Assembly (NCBI GenBank): GCA_050288705.1
Contig: JBNKEI010000049.1
Span: forward strand, 1-45,283
DNA length: 45,283 nt
Direction of reading: 5' to 3'
Source: JBNKEI01 sp050288705
GTDB lineage: Bacteria; Myxococcota; Myxococcia; Myxococcales; UBA5297
Shown here: positions 1 to 7,994 of the stretch, in pieces
Numbering within the stretch: position 1 is the first letter of the stretch
Layout of the letters: every line of letters starts with the position of its first letter
Made by a program: the position numbers and the translations under genes
Notes under the pieces: model-generated
The model's database searches: none
Seen by the model: only the letters and a program-made list of their open reading frames with translations
Told to the model about the DNA's origin: nothing

Positions 1-84
1 AAGATGGGTCTCATCGAAAAAACGAACCCTGGATGGGCTGACCTTTGGCCCCAAATCATCGATTGACAAAGTCGTGCCCACTGG

Positions 85-104
85 ATTCCCGCCTTCGCGG
101 GAAT
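85..104. repeat. dRS3-like palindromic repeat / hairpin
   Basis: ATTCCC, 8 bases, GGGAAT. The inner bases extend the stem to 8 bp (ATTCCCGC/GCGGGAAT, loop CTTC). This layout matches the widespread ATTCCC-N8-GGGAAT repeat family known as dRS3 in Neisseria. It lies 50 bases beyond the tgt stop codon and could also end tgt transcription, but no T-run follows on the minus strand. Nothing else is recognised in bases 1-154. Confidence 0.6.
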
Positions 105-154
105 GACGAAGCGGCGATGTCGGATATAGGGACATGCCCTAAAAGAATGCGGCG

Positions 155-1321
155 CTAAATAGATTCCTTCGAGGTTCGTTCCCAAACCCGTTTGTTTTCC
201 CGATAAAATTCCTCAAAACGGTTATCGACAATTGACCGGCGCATTTTGCGCATAAAGTCTTGATAAAAATGAACATTGTGGGCCGCCAACATCCGCGCCC
301 CCTGAATTTGTTTTGCCTTCAGCAGGTGATGAATGTACCCGCGAGCGTACTTTCTACATTGGAAACAGCTACACTTGGGGTCCAAGGGTTCGGTATCTAG
401 ACGAAACACTTGCTTGGTAATCCGCAGCAACCCCAGGGAGGTAAAAGCATAACCTTGCTGCGCCATTTTGGTGGGAATAATGCAATCAAACATATCTATT
501 CCCCGACTAACTGCTTCCAGCAAATCTAGAGGGGTACCTACCCCCATCAAATACCGAGGCTTATCTGTTGGTAACAATTGGCTCACTACCTCGGTCATAC
601 TCTCGCGTTCTGAGCGAGTCTCCCCCACAGCCAGCCCACCAATGGCATAGCCTTCCATTGGCAGATCGGTCAAAAATGCGGCACTTTCTTGGCGCAATTC
701 TTTGTAAACTCCCCCTTGCACAATTCCAAAAAGCGCTTGCCCACTTGCACACCTCTCTTTTTGTTGGAGACTTCGCTGAGCCCAGCGATGGGTTCGCTCC
801 ATTGCTTGGCGAGTCTCTTCTTTACTGGCGCGCGAATCCACGCATACGTCCAACACCATCATGATGTCCGAGCCTATGGACTGTTGAACCTCGATGCTTT
901 TCTCTGGGGAGAGTACATGACGGCTATGGTCATACTTGCTGCGAAATATTGCCCCTTTCTCAGTAATCTCCCTTTCACTGGGAAGCGAAAAAATTTGAAA
1001 GCCGCCGGAGTCGGTCAAAACCGCTCCGTCCCACTGCATGAACTGATGAATGCTTCCAAACCTTTCAAACACTTCCGTACCCGGCCGTAGCATCAAGTGA
1101 TAGGTGTTACCTAAAACAATTTTTGCGCCGGTATGTCCCACTTCCTCATAAGACAACATGCGCACTGCCGCATGCGTTCCCACCGGCATAAAAACCGGCG
1201 TTTCTATAATCCCTCTACAGGTATAGAGAAGTCCCGCGCGAGCTTGCTGATCAATAGCTACCAACTCAAAGGCAATAGGTGGCGAAGACGAAATTTTCTT
1301 AGCTAGAATGGTTTCGGACAT
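155..1321 (-). CDS. tgt: queuine/preQ1 tRNA-guanine transglycosylase
   Basis: Exchanges guanine at the wobble position of GUN-anticodon tRNAs for preQ1 in the cytoplasm, the committed RNA step of queuosine formation. The 388 residues match the usual 370-390. Visible landmarks are TDSGGF with Asp104 (general acid/base position), SRGIDMFD with Asp279 (nucleophile position), and the zinc site Cys317, Cys319, Cys322 and His348, spaced as in the Zymomonas enzyme. The stretch after the nucleophile reads IPTKMAQQG rather than the more common PTRNARNG, so the substrate-side loop differs slightly. It is a single gene transcribed away from the tRNA run. Family assignment is near certain. Confidence 0.97.
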   Translation of the reverse strand: MSETILAKKISSSPPIAFELVAIDQQARAGLLYTCRGIIETPVFMPVGTHAAVRMLSYEEVGHTGAKIVLGNTYHLMLRPGTEVFERFGSIHQFMQWDGAVLTDSGGFQIFSLPSEREITEKGAIFRSKYDHSRHVLSPEKSIEVQQSIGSDIMMVLDVCVDSRASKEETRQAMERTHRWAQRSLQQKERCASGQALFGIVQGGVYKELRQESAAFLTDLPMEGYAIGGLAVGETRSERESMTEVVSQLLPTDKPRYLMGVGTPLDLLEAVSRGIDMFDCIIPTKMAQQGYAFTSLGLLRITKQVFRLDTEPLDPKCSCFQCRKYARGYIHHLLKAKQIQGARMLAAHNVHFYQDFMRKMRRSIVDNRFEEFYRENKRVWERTSKESI

Positions 1322-1525
1322 GAACTTGATCCTGGTTATCTAGTTCCATCGAACTAGTGCGAAGCCTAGTGGTATCAGAACCAAGACTCTGGGGTATTGA
1401 AAAATGATTCCGAAACGCTAAACTAAATAACCTCTATCTTCTTGACGAAAACGCTTCCAACAGGCAAAAGTGCTTTTGTTTGGTAGTTGTTTATCGGTAG
1501 TCGCTCATTAGAGTGGTTGTATTAC

Positions 1526-1613
<88 letters not shown>

Positions 1614-1766
1614 ACGTCAAATCAGGTTGGACTAATGATTTATTACAATCTGTACTTGACCTGAGCACGAAAGCAAAGTTATAAGCTCGGCGTCTACGTA
1701 AGTTGCAGCGCTAAGCGACAAGACGAGTTAGAAGGTATTAGCGCCCTTATTTGATGGGAAGTTGCT

Positions 1767-1853
1767 GGAGAGATGGCCGAGAGGCCGAAGGCGCTGGTTT
1801 GCTAAACCAGTATACGGGCAACTGTATCGAGGGTTCGAATCCCTCTCTCTCCG
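1767..1853 (+). tRNA. tRNA-Ser (anticodon GCU)
   Basis: Acceptor GGAGAGA pairs with TCTCTCC; anticodon stem CTGGT/ACCAG with loop TTGCTAA gives anticodon GCT. Long variable arm, T-stem GAGGG/CCCTC, discriminator G. The 3' CCA is not encoded (TAA follows), unlike the upstream tRNA-Ser, so it must be added by CCA transferase. Confidence 0.96.
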
Positions 1854-1886
1854 TAACGCAGGTAGTGGTTGGCGGAAAACATAAGA

Positions 1887-1960
1887 GCACCCATAGCTCA
1901 GCTGGATAGAGTATCGGACTACGAATCCGAGGGTCGCAGGTTCGAATCCTGCTGGGTGCG
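1887..1960 (+). tRNA. tRNA-Arg (anticodon ACG)
   Basis: Acceptor GCACCCA pairs with TGGGTGC; anticodon stem TCGGA/TCCGA with loop CTACGAA gives anticodon ACG (normally edited to ICG by TadA). T-stem GCAGG/CCTGC, discriminator G, CCA not encoded. Confidence 0.96.
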
Positions 1961-2007
1961 CTTAGTATTTTCGAGCACGGAATGAGCAGGAAAAATTAAG
2001 GTTTATC

Positions 2008-2026
2008 AGGAGTGACTCCTTTTTTT
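2008..2026 (+). terminator. intrinsic terminator after the tRNA run
   Basis: AGGAG-TGA-CTCCT followed directly by six further T residues. It lies 48 bases past tRNA-Arg and likely ends the tRNA transcript. The stem is short, 5 bp with a 3-base loop. Confidence 0.6.
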
Positions 2027-2070
2027 CCCGAGATCTATACAAAACCCAACCGGATATCTATACTTCTCCC

Positions 2071-2865
2071 ATGGTATGTAAGGCCAAGTACTTAGTTGAT
2101 TTTGAAGACCCTCGTGCTCCCTCCCAAGAAATATGGAACCAGCTTGATGAGCAGGAAAGATTGAGGATTTGCTCCGAGCTTCCGAGTGAATTCCCGGCAG
2201 GCGAGGCATACCCTCCTGAAGGTGATTATCACTACGAGGCAGTGAAAAGCGTTCGCGATTCTTTGCGGCGCTATTTCCGGCGCTTGCAGCGAAGAGTTTA
2301 CGTAGGAAGTAATTTGCCTATCTATTACCCGGGCGAGCCCATGTTTTCGGTGGACGCTTTGGTGGTGCTCGACACCAACGACGCTGCTCGAAACTCGTGG
2401 GTGGTGAGCAAAGAAGGAAAAGGTATTGATTTTGCTATTGAAATCCATTGGCTGGGAAACCGAGCAAAGGATTTTGATAGAAACGTTCGCTGGTTCGCGT
2501 CACTGGGAATAAAAGAGTACTTCGTATTCGATGCTCGACATCTCAAGTTAGTGGGTTTTGGTCAGTCCGATCACCAGAAAACATATGTACCAATTCTCCC
2601 TCAGACGGGGCGTTTCTATTCTCAAGTGTTAGGACTTGAGCTGGGGGTGGAATTCGACCGATTAAAGTTTTACGCCGGAGGTGCTCTCTTGCCTGACGCC
2701 GAGGATCTCATTCAGCGATTAGATTCGGCGCTGGTGCATGCTCAGAATCGATTTGAAGAGGAATCTCGTCGAGTAGATGAGGAAGCTAGGCGGGCGCAGC
2801 AAGCTGAGCAGCAATTGGCTGAAGCTTTGGCTGAGCTTGAACGACTCCGTTCGAAGAAGCATTGA
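2071..2865 (+). CDS. Uma2-family (DUF820) putative nuclease with C-terminal coiled coil
   Basis: Member of the Uma2/DUF820 group of PD-(D/E)XK-fold proteins, presumed nucleases of unknown substrate. The core runs through roughly residues 45-155: PPEGDYHY, a beta-strand aspartate (FSVDALVV, Asp95), the FAIEIH strand with Glu124, and GIKEYFVFD matching the usual gvxEYWxVDP. The usual lysine after the SPSTxxxD segment is replaced (DFDRNVRWF), so catalytic competence is unclear. Residues about 205-264 are a charged coiled coil rich in Glu, Arg, Ala and Gln, common in cyanobacterial and deltaproteobacterial members. The ATG at 2071 has no convincing ribosome site. Cellular role unknown. Confidence 0.85.
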   Translation: MVCKAKYLVDFEDPRAPSQEIWNQLDEQERLRICSELPSEFPAGEAYPPEGDYHYEAVKSVRDSLRRYFRRLQRRVYVGSNLPIYYPGEPMFSVDALVVLDTNDAARNSWVVSKEGKGIDFAIEIHWLGNRAKDFDRNVRWFASLGIKEYFVFDARHLKLVGFGQSDHQKTYVPILPQTGRFYSQVLGLELGVEFDRLKFYAGGALLPDAEDLIQRLDSALVHAQNRFEEESRRVDEEARRAQQAEQQLAEALAELERLRSKKH

Positions 2866-2893
2866 ATTTGTTGTAAAACCATCTGTTACTGAA

Positions 2894-3015
2894 TTAGCTA
2901 ATTGCAAAACCCGCCAGCAAATGGGGTTTGGGGCGAGAGCCCGAAGTAGAGCGACGGCGAACTTTGCTTGCCCAAGGCGAAAAAATTGGGGTTTTGCAAT
3001 TGCCTCAATAGCTAA
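2894..3015. repeat. long interrupted inverted repeat
   Basis: TTAGCTA plus ATTGCAAAACCC (2894-2912) pairs with GGGTTTTGCAAT (2989-3000) and TAGCTAA (3009-3015). This makes a 12-bp and a 7-bp perfect helix separated by an 8-base bulge on the right arm. The 76-base interior carries a smaller AAACCC/GGGTTT hairpin. It may be a terminator for the Uma2 gene, a small RNA or a miniature transposable element; no T-run follows, and no flanking duplication was found by eye. Confidence 0.5.
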
Positions 3016-3100
3016 ATTATTTTCAGCTTCCTAATTAACCATATTGCTCCCAGTGGGTTATCTACACAACAACCCTCAAGCAAAACGAAGGAGCAACTAA

Positions 3101-3760
3101 ATGGTTAAGCCTAAACTTATAATTCCATTAATAGCACTTGCCCTGTCATTACCACTAGCGAGCTTCGCAAAAGGAGGTAAGCCCTTTTCCCGGAAATTCG
3201 ACCCAGAAATTTCTCGCCTCCACCATGAAATTGCTGCCGCTAAGCTAGACAAACTTCTCGATTTGAGCAGGAATCAAGCACGCGATCTTCTCCCGCTTCT
3301 CAAAGAAGCACAACAAATGCGTGAACAGCTACGTACTCAACGAGAAGGACACCGCAAGGAAATAATTGCTGCGCTCACCAGAGTCCGTGACGATATCCGT
3401 GCTACCGGGGAAGTTTCTTCCGGAGCCAAAGAAGCATTGGAAAAAGCTCATGGAGATCGCCCCTATTCGCAGGCCCACCAAAAGATGAATGGTTTACGCC
3501 AAAAAATTTATCAGGTGCTTACTGCCGACCAGAAGGAAAAACTGAGAAAATTCGATCCTCGCCCGTACGGAGAACGATTAGCTGTGGAACCCGACCAGGA
3601 TTCGATTTGCCCCGGTCCGAAATTCTCCAGAAACCACGGACACCGCGGTGGTCCTAAGGGACGAAGAATGCATTTCAAAGCAGGTCCTCGCTACCGAGCA
3701 GCTGTAATGATCGCATTGACCCCCGAGTTTCAAACCGTTCTCGAAAAACGCGCTCGCTAA
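3101..3760 (+). CDS. Spy/CpxP-like periplasmic helical protein
   Basis: A 219-residue exported protein. Residues 1-23 form a signal peptide (Lys-rich start, hydrophobic IPLIALALSLPLA, cleavage near SFA-KG). The mature part is mostly charged helix; LSRNQARDLLPLLKEAQ and VLTADQKEKLRKFDP resemble the LTxxQ elements of the Spy/CpxP/zinc-resistance-associated family, small periplasmic chaperones or stress sensors. The C-terminal 60 residues are basic, with a Gly/His/Arg-rich patch (RNHGHRGGPKGRR). AAGGAG lies 10 bases before the ATG, and a strong terminator follows. Family placement rests on pattern rather than a clear full-length match. Confidence 0.6.
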   Translation: MVKPKLIIPLIALALSLPLASFAKGGKPFSRKFDPEISRLHHEIAAAKLDKLLDLSRNQARDLLPLLKEAQQMREQLRTQREGHRKEIIAALTRVRDDIRATGEVSSGAKEALEKAHGDRPYSQAHQKMNGLRQKIYQVLTADQKEKLRKFDPRPYGERLAVEPDQDSICPGPKFSRNHGHRGGPKGRRMHFKAGPRYRAAVMIALTPEFQTVLEKRAR

Positions 3761-3778
3761 TCCGACACTTGGCATGCT

Positions 3779-3817
3779 TTTCCAAGGGACTTTGGTTCCT
3801 TGGAAATCTTGCTTTTC
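3779..3817 (+). terminator. intrinsic terminator of the Spy-like gene
   Basis: TTTCCAAGG (3779-3787) pairs with CCTTGGAAA (3798-3806), a perfect 9-bp stem with a 10-base loop, followed by the T-rich TCTTGCTTTT. It begins 18 bases after the stop codon. Confidence 0.75.
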
Positions 3818-4084
3818 ACGAAAAATGCTTTCCCGGCAAATCCTTCAATTTCTTGCAAGGGCATGCATGAGCTAAAAAGTGGCTTTGAATGCCTCGACGG
3901 GCGTCAAGGTTTGACAGAACGCAAACCTGCGGAATCACACTTTCCAAATTTGCTTGCCGACATTCGAGACTTGGTCGACAGTCAGAGTCAGAACGTGAAC
4001 TCGTTTTGCAAACTATTCAACAATTGCAATAAAATCTCGCACTTAACAAAATTTCTATTTTGACCTTAAAAAAATATGCCTATG

Positions 4085-4414
4085 AAAGCCGGGAGTCCCA
4101 CCATTCGTCTCCCTATTTGTCACTAATTCGGCATGAGGAATTGGGGCTCGGCTCAGAAGACTCAAATCCGAATCGGCGGCAAGAAGACAGCGCTAGCAAC
4201 AGCGCACCAGATCCTGGCGACTGATTACCATCTTCTCGCCCAAGGAGTTCCACACGACGACGCGAGCCTCAAACCAGAAACGGAGGTATGTCGGCACAAA
4301 CACAGCCGCCTAGCCAGCGGATCTTGATGCGAGGGCATTCACGCCTGCTAAGGACGCAGTAAGGTGAAAGTGTGTCTAGGCATCAAGGTTCTTTTTCGTG
4401 GGAACCCTGGCTTT
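4085..4414 (+). ncRNA. candidate large structured RNA (undescribed)
   Basis: A 330-base stretch without a credible gene whose ends pair: AAAGCC (4085-4090) with GGCTTT (4409-4414), and TCCCAC (4096-4101) with GTGGGA (4398-4403), with partial G-C pairing between. Inside are several local helices: ATTCGG...CCGAAT, GCGCT/AGCGC, GGCGA/TCGCC, CCGC/GCGG, and an 8-bp helix CTTGATGC (4323-4330)/GCATCAAG (4380-4387) enclosing TTCAC...GTGAA and CTGC/GCAG. TTTTCTTAA at the right end would suit termination on the plus strand. It is not RNase P RNA, tmRNA, 6S or SRP RNA by the landmarks I know. Strand is inferred from the T-run; the reverse reading cannot be excluded. Confidence 0.4.
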
Positions 4415-4416
4415 TC

Positions 4417-4812
4417 TTAATAGTCAGAACTATTTGTTACTTTAAAAATAACGCACTCTCCATCTTGACTTGGAGCAAAAGAAATTCTTGAAGTTGAGTT
4501 TATTGACATTGCAAGCTGAATCTTGAAATTATCATTTGAAGTGCACTCTAAGCTATTTCTGCCATCATTAGCAAAACATGTTAACGATTTTTGGCTGCCG
4601 CTCGTCTCATTGAACCCTACACTGCATCCAATATACTGATCTGGCGAATTTCGTGCTGCGCTAATCAATCCCTCGGCGATTCCTTTTATCATAGCGAAAC
4701 CACTAGAAAAAGTCTCTATTGTTACTGCATCCTTGGTTTCTTTTGCATTGGCAGACCCGGCTATTAAACACATGGCCAAAATAAGGACAAAATAGCATTT
4801 GGTTACTTTCAT
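4417..4812 (-). CDS. small secreted protein of unknown function
   Basis: A 131-residue protein with a clear signal peptide (MKVTKCYFVLILAMCLIAG, cleavage near ANA-KE). The start at 4812 is chosen because AGGAG sits 12 bases before it; the ATG at 4833 would place this ribosome site inside the gene. The mature part has four cysteines (GCSVG, LTCFA, ECTS, ECVIF) that could form two disulfides. No family recognised. It is AT-rich and isolated: its stop abuts the candidate structured RNA, and the decayed IS lies upstream. Confidence 0.7.
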   Translation of the reverse strand: MKVTKCYFVLILAMCLIAGSANAKETKDAVTIETFSSGFAMIKGIAEGLISAARNSPDQYIGCSVGFNETSGSQKSLTCFANDGRNSLECTSNDNFKIQLAMSINSTSRISFAPSQDGECVIFKVTNSSDY

Positions 4813-5036
4813 TTTTTTATTATCTCCTATCAAGAATGGACATTTACTAGTAATTAGATTTTAACCTGGCTTCATTTTCTAATTCGAAACAAAATCCTGC
4901 GATTCTTCAGCGCCGTTCACCCCCCTTTTTTCAGTCCGACAGACGCTATAAACCGATATATTGCACATGTAAAGCGAATATTTGGCCCTTTTCGAAAGCA
5001 CAGTCAGATAATAACAATCGTGGATTAGCTCGATAA

Positions 5037-5577
5037 TGCGTTGTTGCATGACTCAATACGCAAACGAGGCTCCCCCTTTGAGTAAATTATTTAACAGTTG
5101 AAATTCGGTTGCGGCATTCCGATTTCAGCCATTCTGTTGAGTATATTACAGCCGATAGCGGCTTCGGTTTTTTGATTAGTAACCTTCCGGCTGCGCATAT
5201 GCCGACCAATGATCGTTTTATATCGATAGACGGCATTCTCCAACGTCAAACGGCGACGATAATTGACATGATACTCCCAAGAGAATCGTCCGTTTGTGTT
5301 GATGTATTCTACGTGGATATCTCTCTTTGTCGGAGCACCTACGCTGACCTCCAGGCTTTCCCTCTCGCGGCGAAAACCATGCTTGCACGGCATCCCCTGA
5401 AAACCAGAGTGTGATATTGCCTCGCCACACAAGGGCTTTGTCGTGGCTCGCCCAGTCGATAAGGTCAAATGCTTTGCGACGTTGACGTTTTGGGGGTCGT
5501 TTGAACTTTGGTGTAGTCATAGATGCGACATTTTGCCAAAAGTTCGCCGTCTTCCCAAGTATTCATGCAACAATGCA
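5037..5577. mobile_element. decayed IS5-family insertion sequence with terminal inverted repeats
   Basis: Left end TGCGTTGTTGCATGA (5037-5051) and right end TCATGCAACAATGCA (5563-5577) are inverted repeats matching at 14 of 15 positions. They enclose the IS5-type transposase remnant. The 541-bp span is about half of a typical IS5-family element, in line with an internal deletion. CGATAA outside the left end and TTATCG just outside the right end extend the symmetry, so the exact termini are uncertain. No clear target duplication seen. Confidence 0.7.
5091..5520 (-). pseudogene. IS5-family DDE transposase remnant
   Basis: Two fragments of one transposase lie in different frames. The N-terminal part (from ATG 5520) reads DLIDWASHDKALVWRG then NITLWFSGDAVQAW, the expected start of IS5/IS427-type transposases (WxxYNxALxxRGSLTxWFsxe). 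The C-terminal part in another frame reads LTLENAVYRYKTIIG and GCNILNRMAEIGMP, matching the RxExxMyRyKxiiG and LNxMxxLGMP end of the family, up to the stop at 5091. The central part with the first two catalytic aspartates is missing, so the gene is dead. Nothing further is recognised in 4813-5036 or 5578-5734. Confidence 0.85.
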
Positions 5578-5734
5578 ATTTATCGTTATAGTTGATGCGA
5601 ATGTTCTCTTCCCTCTTACGCTCCGGGACACATTGTTGCGTGCAGCAATACGACTTACAATTCTCCCTCAATGACTTTTGGAGACAGCTCAATGGAGCAT
5701 AACAGCGAAAAATGCAGGCGCGTGCTTTCAAAGC

Positions 5735-6016
5735 TCACAAACCACTTTTCTTGTCTTGCTGAGCCAATTCGTAGACAAAATTAAGCACCTCGGCAACCGC
5801 GTCGTACAATTCTTCGGGAATTTCCTGCCCCACTTCCAATTTATTCAAGGAATGCGCCAGCGGAACGTTACGCATCACTGGCACTCCCGCTTGCTTGGCG
5901 ATTTCTAAGATTTTCTCCGCCTTGAGCCGCATTCCCTTAGCGACCACTCGCGGCGCGTTATCATTCGATTTGTCGTACTTCAGGGCAACTGCAATCTCTG
6001 GCTCATCGTCTACCAT
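5735..6016 (-). CDS. FlhB C-terminal-domain-like protein (FlhX/YlqH type)
   Basis: 93 residues matching only the cytoplasmic tail of FlhB/YscU export-switch proteins: IAVALKYD, APRVVAKGM, AEKILEIAKQAGVPVMRNVPLA, and a conserved IPEELYDAVAEVLNFVY end. The membrane domain and the NPTH autocleavage loop are absent; the protein starts where the mature cleaved tail would. Stand-alone versions such as B. subtilis YlqH and Helicobacter FlhX are known and can partly replace the FlhB tail. It follows dapE by 6 bases as the last gene of dapD-dapE-flhB-like, with no flagellar genes in view. Confidence 0.88.
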   Translation of the reverse strand: MVDDEPEIAVALKYDKSNDNAPRVVAKGMRLKAEKILEIAKQAGVPVMRNVPLAHSLNKLEVGQEIPEELYDAVAEVLNFVYELAQQDKKSGL

Positions 6017-6022
6017 AAGTAA

Positions 6023-7102
6023 TTATGACTTACTTTCCAAAAAGGCGCGCAATGTAGAGTAGCCGTACGCTAAGTCTTTCAATAAAACGTATTCCCCGGC
6101 TTGATGCGCCTGGCTAGTCAAGCCCGGACCATAATTAACCGCATCAATGCCGAAGACCCCCAATCGGGCAACGTCGGTCCAAGCTTGTTTAGGAGTTGGT
6201 GACACTTTGGCAATGGCCACCAGTTTCTGTAAGAGAGGATTATCGCTACAGACCTTTCCCGCAGGAGAACGATCAACGATTTTGATTTCCGCCTGCCCCA
6301 TAGCCAGTTCCTGCAGTTCCAATTCAGCTTCCTGAATAGTACGCCCAGGAGCAAAACGAAAATTTACATTAACCTCAAAACGGTCAGGAACAATATTGGC
6401 AGCACTCCCCCCCTTGGCCAAAGTGATGTTCATGACTTCGAAAAATTCCAGTCCTCCTACCTCCACACGCTTTCTCTGGTGAGCGGCAAGCTTTTGAAGC
6501 AGAGGCGCCGCCTTGTGAATAGCGTTTTCTCCCTGCCATGGACGAGCGCTGTGTGCGCTTTTCCCGTGAAATATTAGGCGGGCATGCATTGACCCCATGC
6601 ATCCCATTTGCACTTCGTTGCTGGTAGATTCCAAAACAATGGCCAGAGAAGCCCGCTTTAATTCCGGCACGGCCAATAATACCGGCCCCAAACCGTTCTC
6701 GTCATAAGGTCCTTCTTCTTTTTCGTAGAGAACCACCACAATGTTATAGGGCAATTGGTCAAGATCAAGGTCTTCTACTAATGCCATTAACACCGCCACG
6801 CCGCTTTTCATATCGGAAGCGCCCCGACCAATCACTCGATCAGATTCTAGACGCGCTGGACCGTCATCAGGATGGGGGGGGACGGTATCATGATGCCCAA
6901 CCAACAGCACGGTTGGACGAGCATCATCAAGGTTCCCCGCTACCAAGCTGTTGCTGATTCGCCGAACTAGGCTACCAAATTGTTTTTGGCACCAAACTTC
7001 TAGCCAATCGCAAATGGCTTTCTCATTGCCGGTAACCGAGGGGATTTGGCAAAGTTCAAGGGTCAACTTTCCTAAACGAAAAGCACATTGGCTATTAATC
7101 AT
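6023..7102 (-). CDS. dapE: succinyl-diaminopimelate desuccinylase (M20 peptidase family)
   Basis: Hydrolyses N-succinyl-LL-2,6-diaminopimelate to LL-diaminopimelate and succinate in the lysine/peptidoglycan pathway, using two zinc ions. 359 residues. Metal and catalytic landmarks: GHHDTVP (His70, Asp72), IGRGASDMKSG (Asp97) and YEKEEGPY (Glu129-Glu130, catalytic Glu and ligand), followed by GLGPVL; a dimerisation domain covers roughly 165-275. The EKEEGPYxxNGL form resembles the actinobacterial-type DapE (TIGR01900) more than the E. coli enzyme. It starts 2 bases after dapD, so the two are co-transcribed and act in sequence in the succinylase branch. Confidence 0.93.
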   Translation of the reverse strand: MINSQCAFRLGKLTLELCQIPSVTGNEKAICDWLEVWCQKQFGSLVRRISNSLVAGNLDDARPTVLLVGHHDTVPPHPDDGPARLESDRVIGRGASDMKSGVAVLMALVEDLDLDQLPYNIVVVLYEKEEGPYDENGLGPVLLAVPELKRASLAIVLESTSNEVQMGCMGSMHARLIFHGKSAHSARPWQGENAIHKAAPLLQKLAAHQRKRVEVGGLEFFEVMNITLAKGGSAANIVPDRFEVNVNFRFAPGRTIQEAELELQELAMGQAEIKIVDRSPAGKVCSDNPLLQKLVAIAKVSPTPKQAWTDVARLGVFGIDAVNYGPGLTSQAHQAGEYVLLKDLAYGYSTLRAFLESKS

Positions 7103-7104
7103 GA

Positions 7105-7917
7105 TTACACCGGGACCCCAAAGTCGCGCAATGCTTGATTAAGACTCAGATTTTTATCGTGCGCCGCAGTTCGGCGTCCAATTATCAATGCGCAGGGAAC
7201 CCCGTATTCACCCGCGGGAAACGATTTCTTCCGCGTTCCCGGAATAACTACCGATCTCGCCGGAACTCGTCCTTTATGCACCACTTCCTCACTACCAGTT
7301 ACATCTACGATCGGGGTACTGGCGGTAATACATACGTTAGCGCCAATAATACATTCCTCTTCTACTACCACTCCCTCTACGAGAATACTTCGGCTACCCA
7401 CAAAACAGTTGTCCTCGATTATTACCGGAAAAGCATTGGGGGGTTCCAGCACACCGCCAATTCCAACTCCTCCGGAGAGGTGCACATTGCGACCCACTTG
7501 CGCACAACTTCCTACTGTTGCCCAAGTATCAACCATGGTCCCAGAACCAACCCAGGCGCCAATGTTCACATAGCCGGGCATGACTACCGCCCCCTGCTCG
7601 ACATAAGCCCCGAAGCGAATTGTGCCTGGAGGCACCACCCTCACCCCGCTCTGGGCAAGGTTCTTTTTGATGGGAATTTTGTCATGAAAAGAGAGCGGAC
7701 CAGCTTCCATACTCTGTAGATCAGTTATAGCGAAATAAAGGAGTATAGTCTTCTTTAGCCAGACATTAACCTCCCATTTTCCTTCTCGCTTTTCCGCAAC
7801 CCTGTATAAACCGGCATCTAACTTCCCCATCACCGCATGTATTGCTTGACATACATTAGAATCGGCGAGTCGACTACGGTCCTCAAAAGCCTCTTCGATG
7901 AGCTGCCTTGTCTCCAC
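7105..7917 (-). CDS. dapD: 2,3,4,5-tetrahydropyridine-2,6-dicarboxylate N-succinyltransferase
   Basis: Transfers succinyl from succinyl-CoA to tetrahydrodipicolinate, opening the succinylase branch of diaminopimelate synthesis. 270 residues against 274 in E. coli. The N-terminal helical domain (1-105) is followed by a left-handed beta-helix of hexapeptide repeats (about 105-230: VVMPGYVNIGAWVGSGTMVD, VHLSGGVGIGGV, CFVGSRSILVEGVVV). GTG start at 7917 with AAGGAGGAG 6-8 bases upstream. First gene of the dapD-dapE-flhB-like operon, transcribed divergently from a small lipoprotein gene. Confidence 0.96.
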   Translation of the reverse strand: METRQLIEEAFEDRSRLADSNVCQAIHAVMGKLDAGLYRVAEKREGKWEVNVWLKKTILLYFAITDLQSMEAGPLSFHDKIPIKKNLAQSGVRVVPPGTIRFGAYVEQGAVVMPGYVNIGAWVGSGTMVDTWATVGSCAQVGRNVHLSGGVGIGGVLEPPNAFPVIIEDNCFVGSRSILVEGVVVEEECIIGANVCITASTPIVDVTGSEEVVHKGRVPARSVVIPGTRKKSFPAGEYGVPCALIIGRRTAAHDKNLSLNQALRDFGVPV

Positions 7918-7994
7918 TAATTGCTCCTCCTTAAAATAGGTTTTCGGGAAATTACTTGCTCTATCTTTCGTTATGTCTCAATCTGCGTTCCATT

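Noticed and set aside
3800..4063. Plus-strand open frame, 87 codons
   Set aside because: Starts inside the 3' arm of the terminator hairpin, has no ribosome site and no protein-like pattern.
4133..4327. Plus-strand open frame, 64 codons
   Set aside because: Lies wholly inside the region of paired helices; composition and lack of a ribosome site do not support a gene.
4085..4414. RNase P RNA
   Set aside because: Length and closing helix fit, and GGTGAAAGTGTG looked suggestive, but the conserved GAGGAAAGTCC and ACAGAA blocks are missing.
5465..5731. Minus-strand open frame, 88 codons
   Set aside because: Crosses the right end of the IS remnant and has no recognisable motif.
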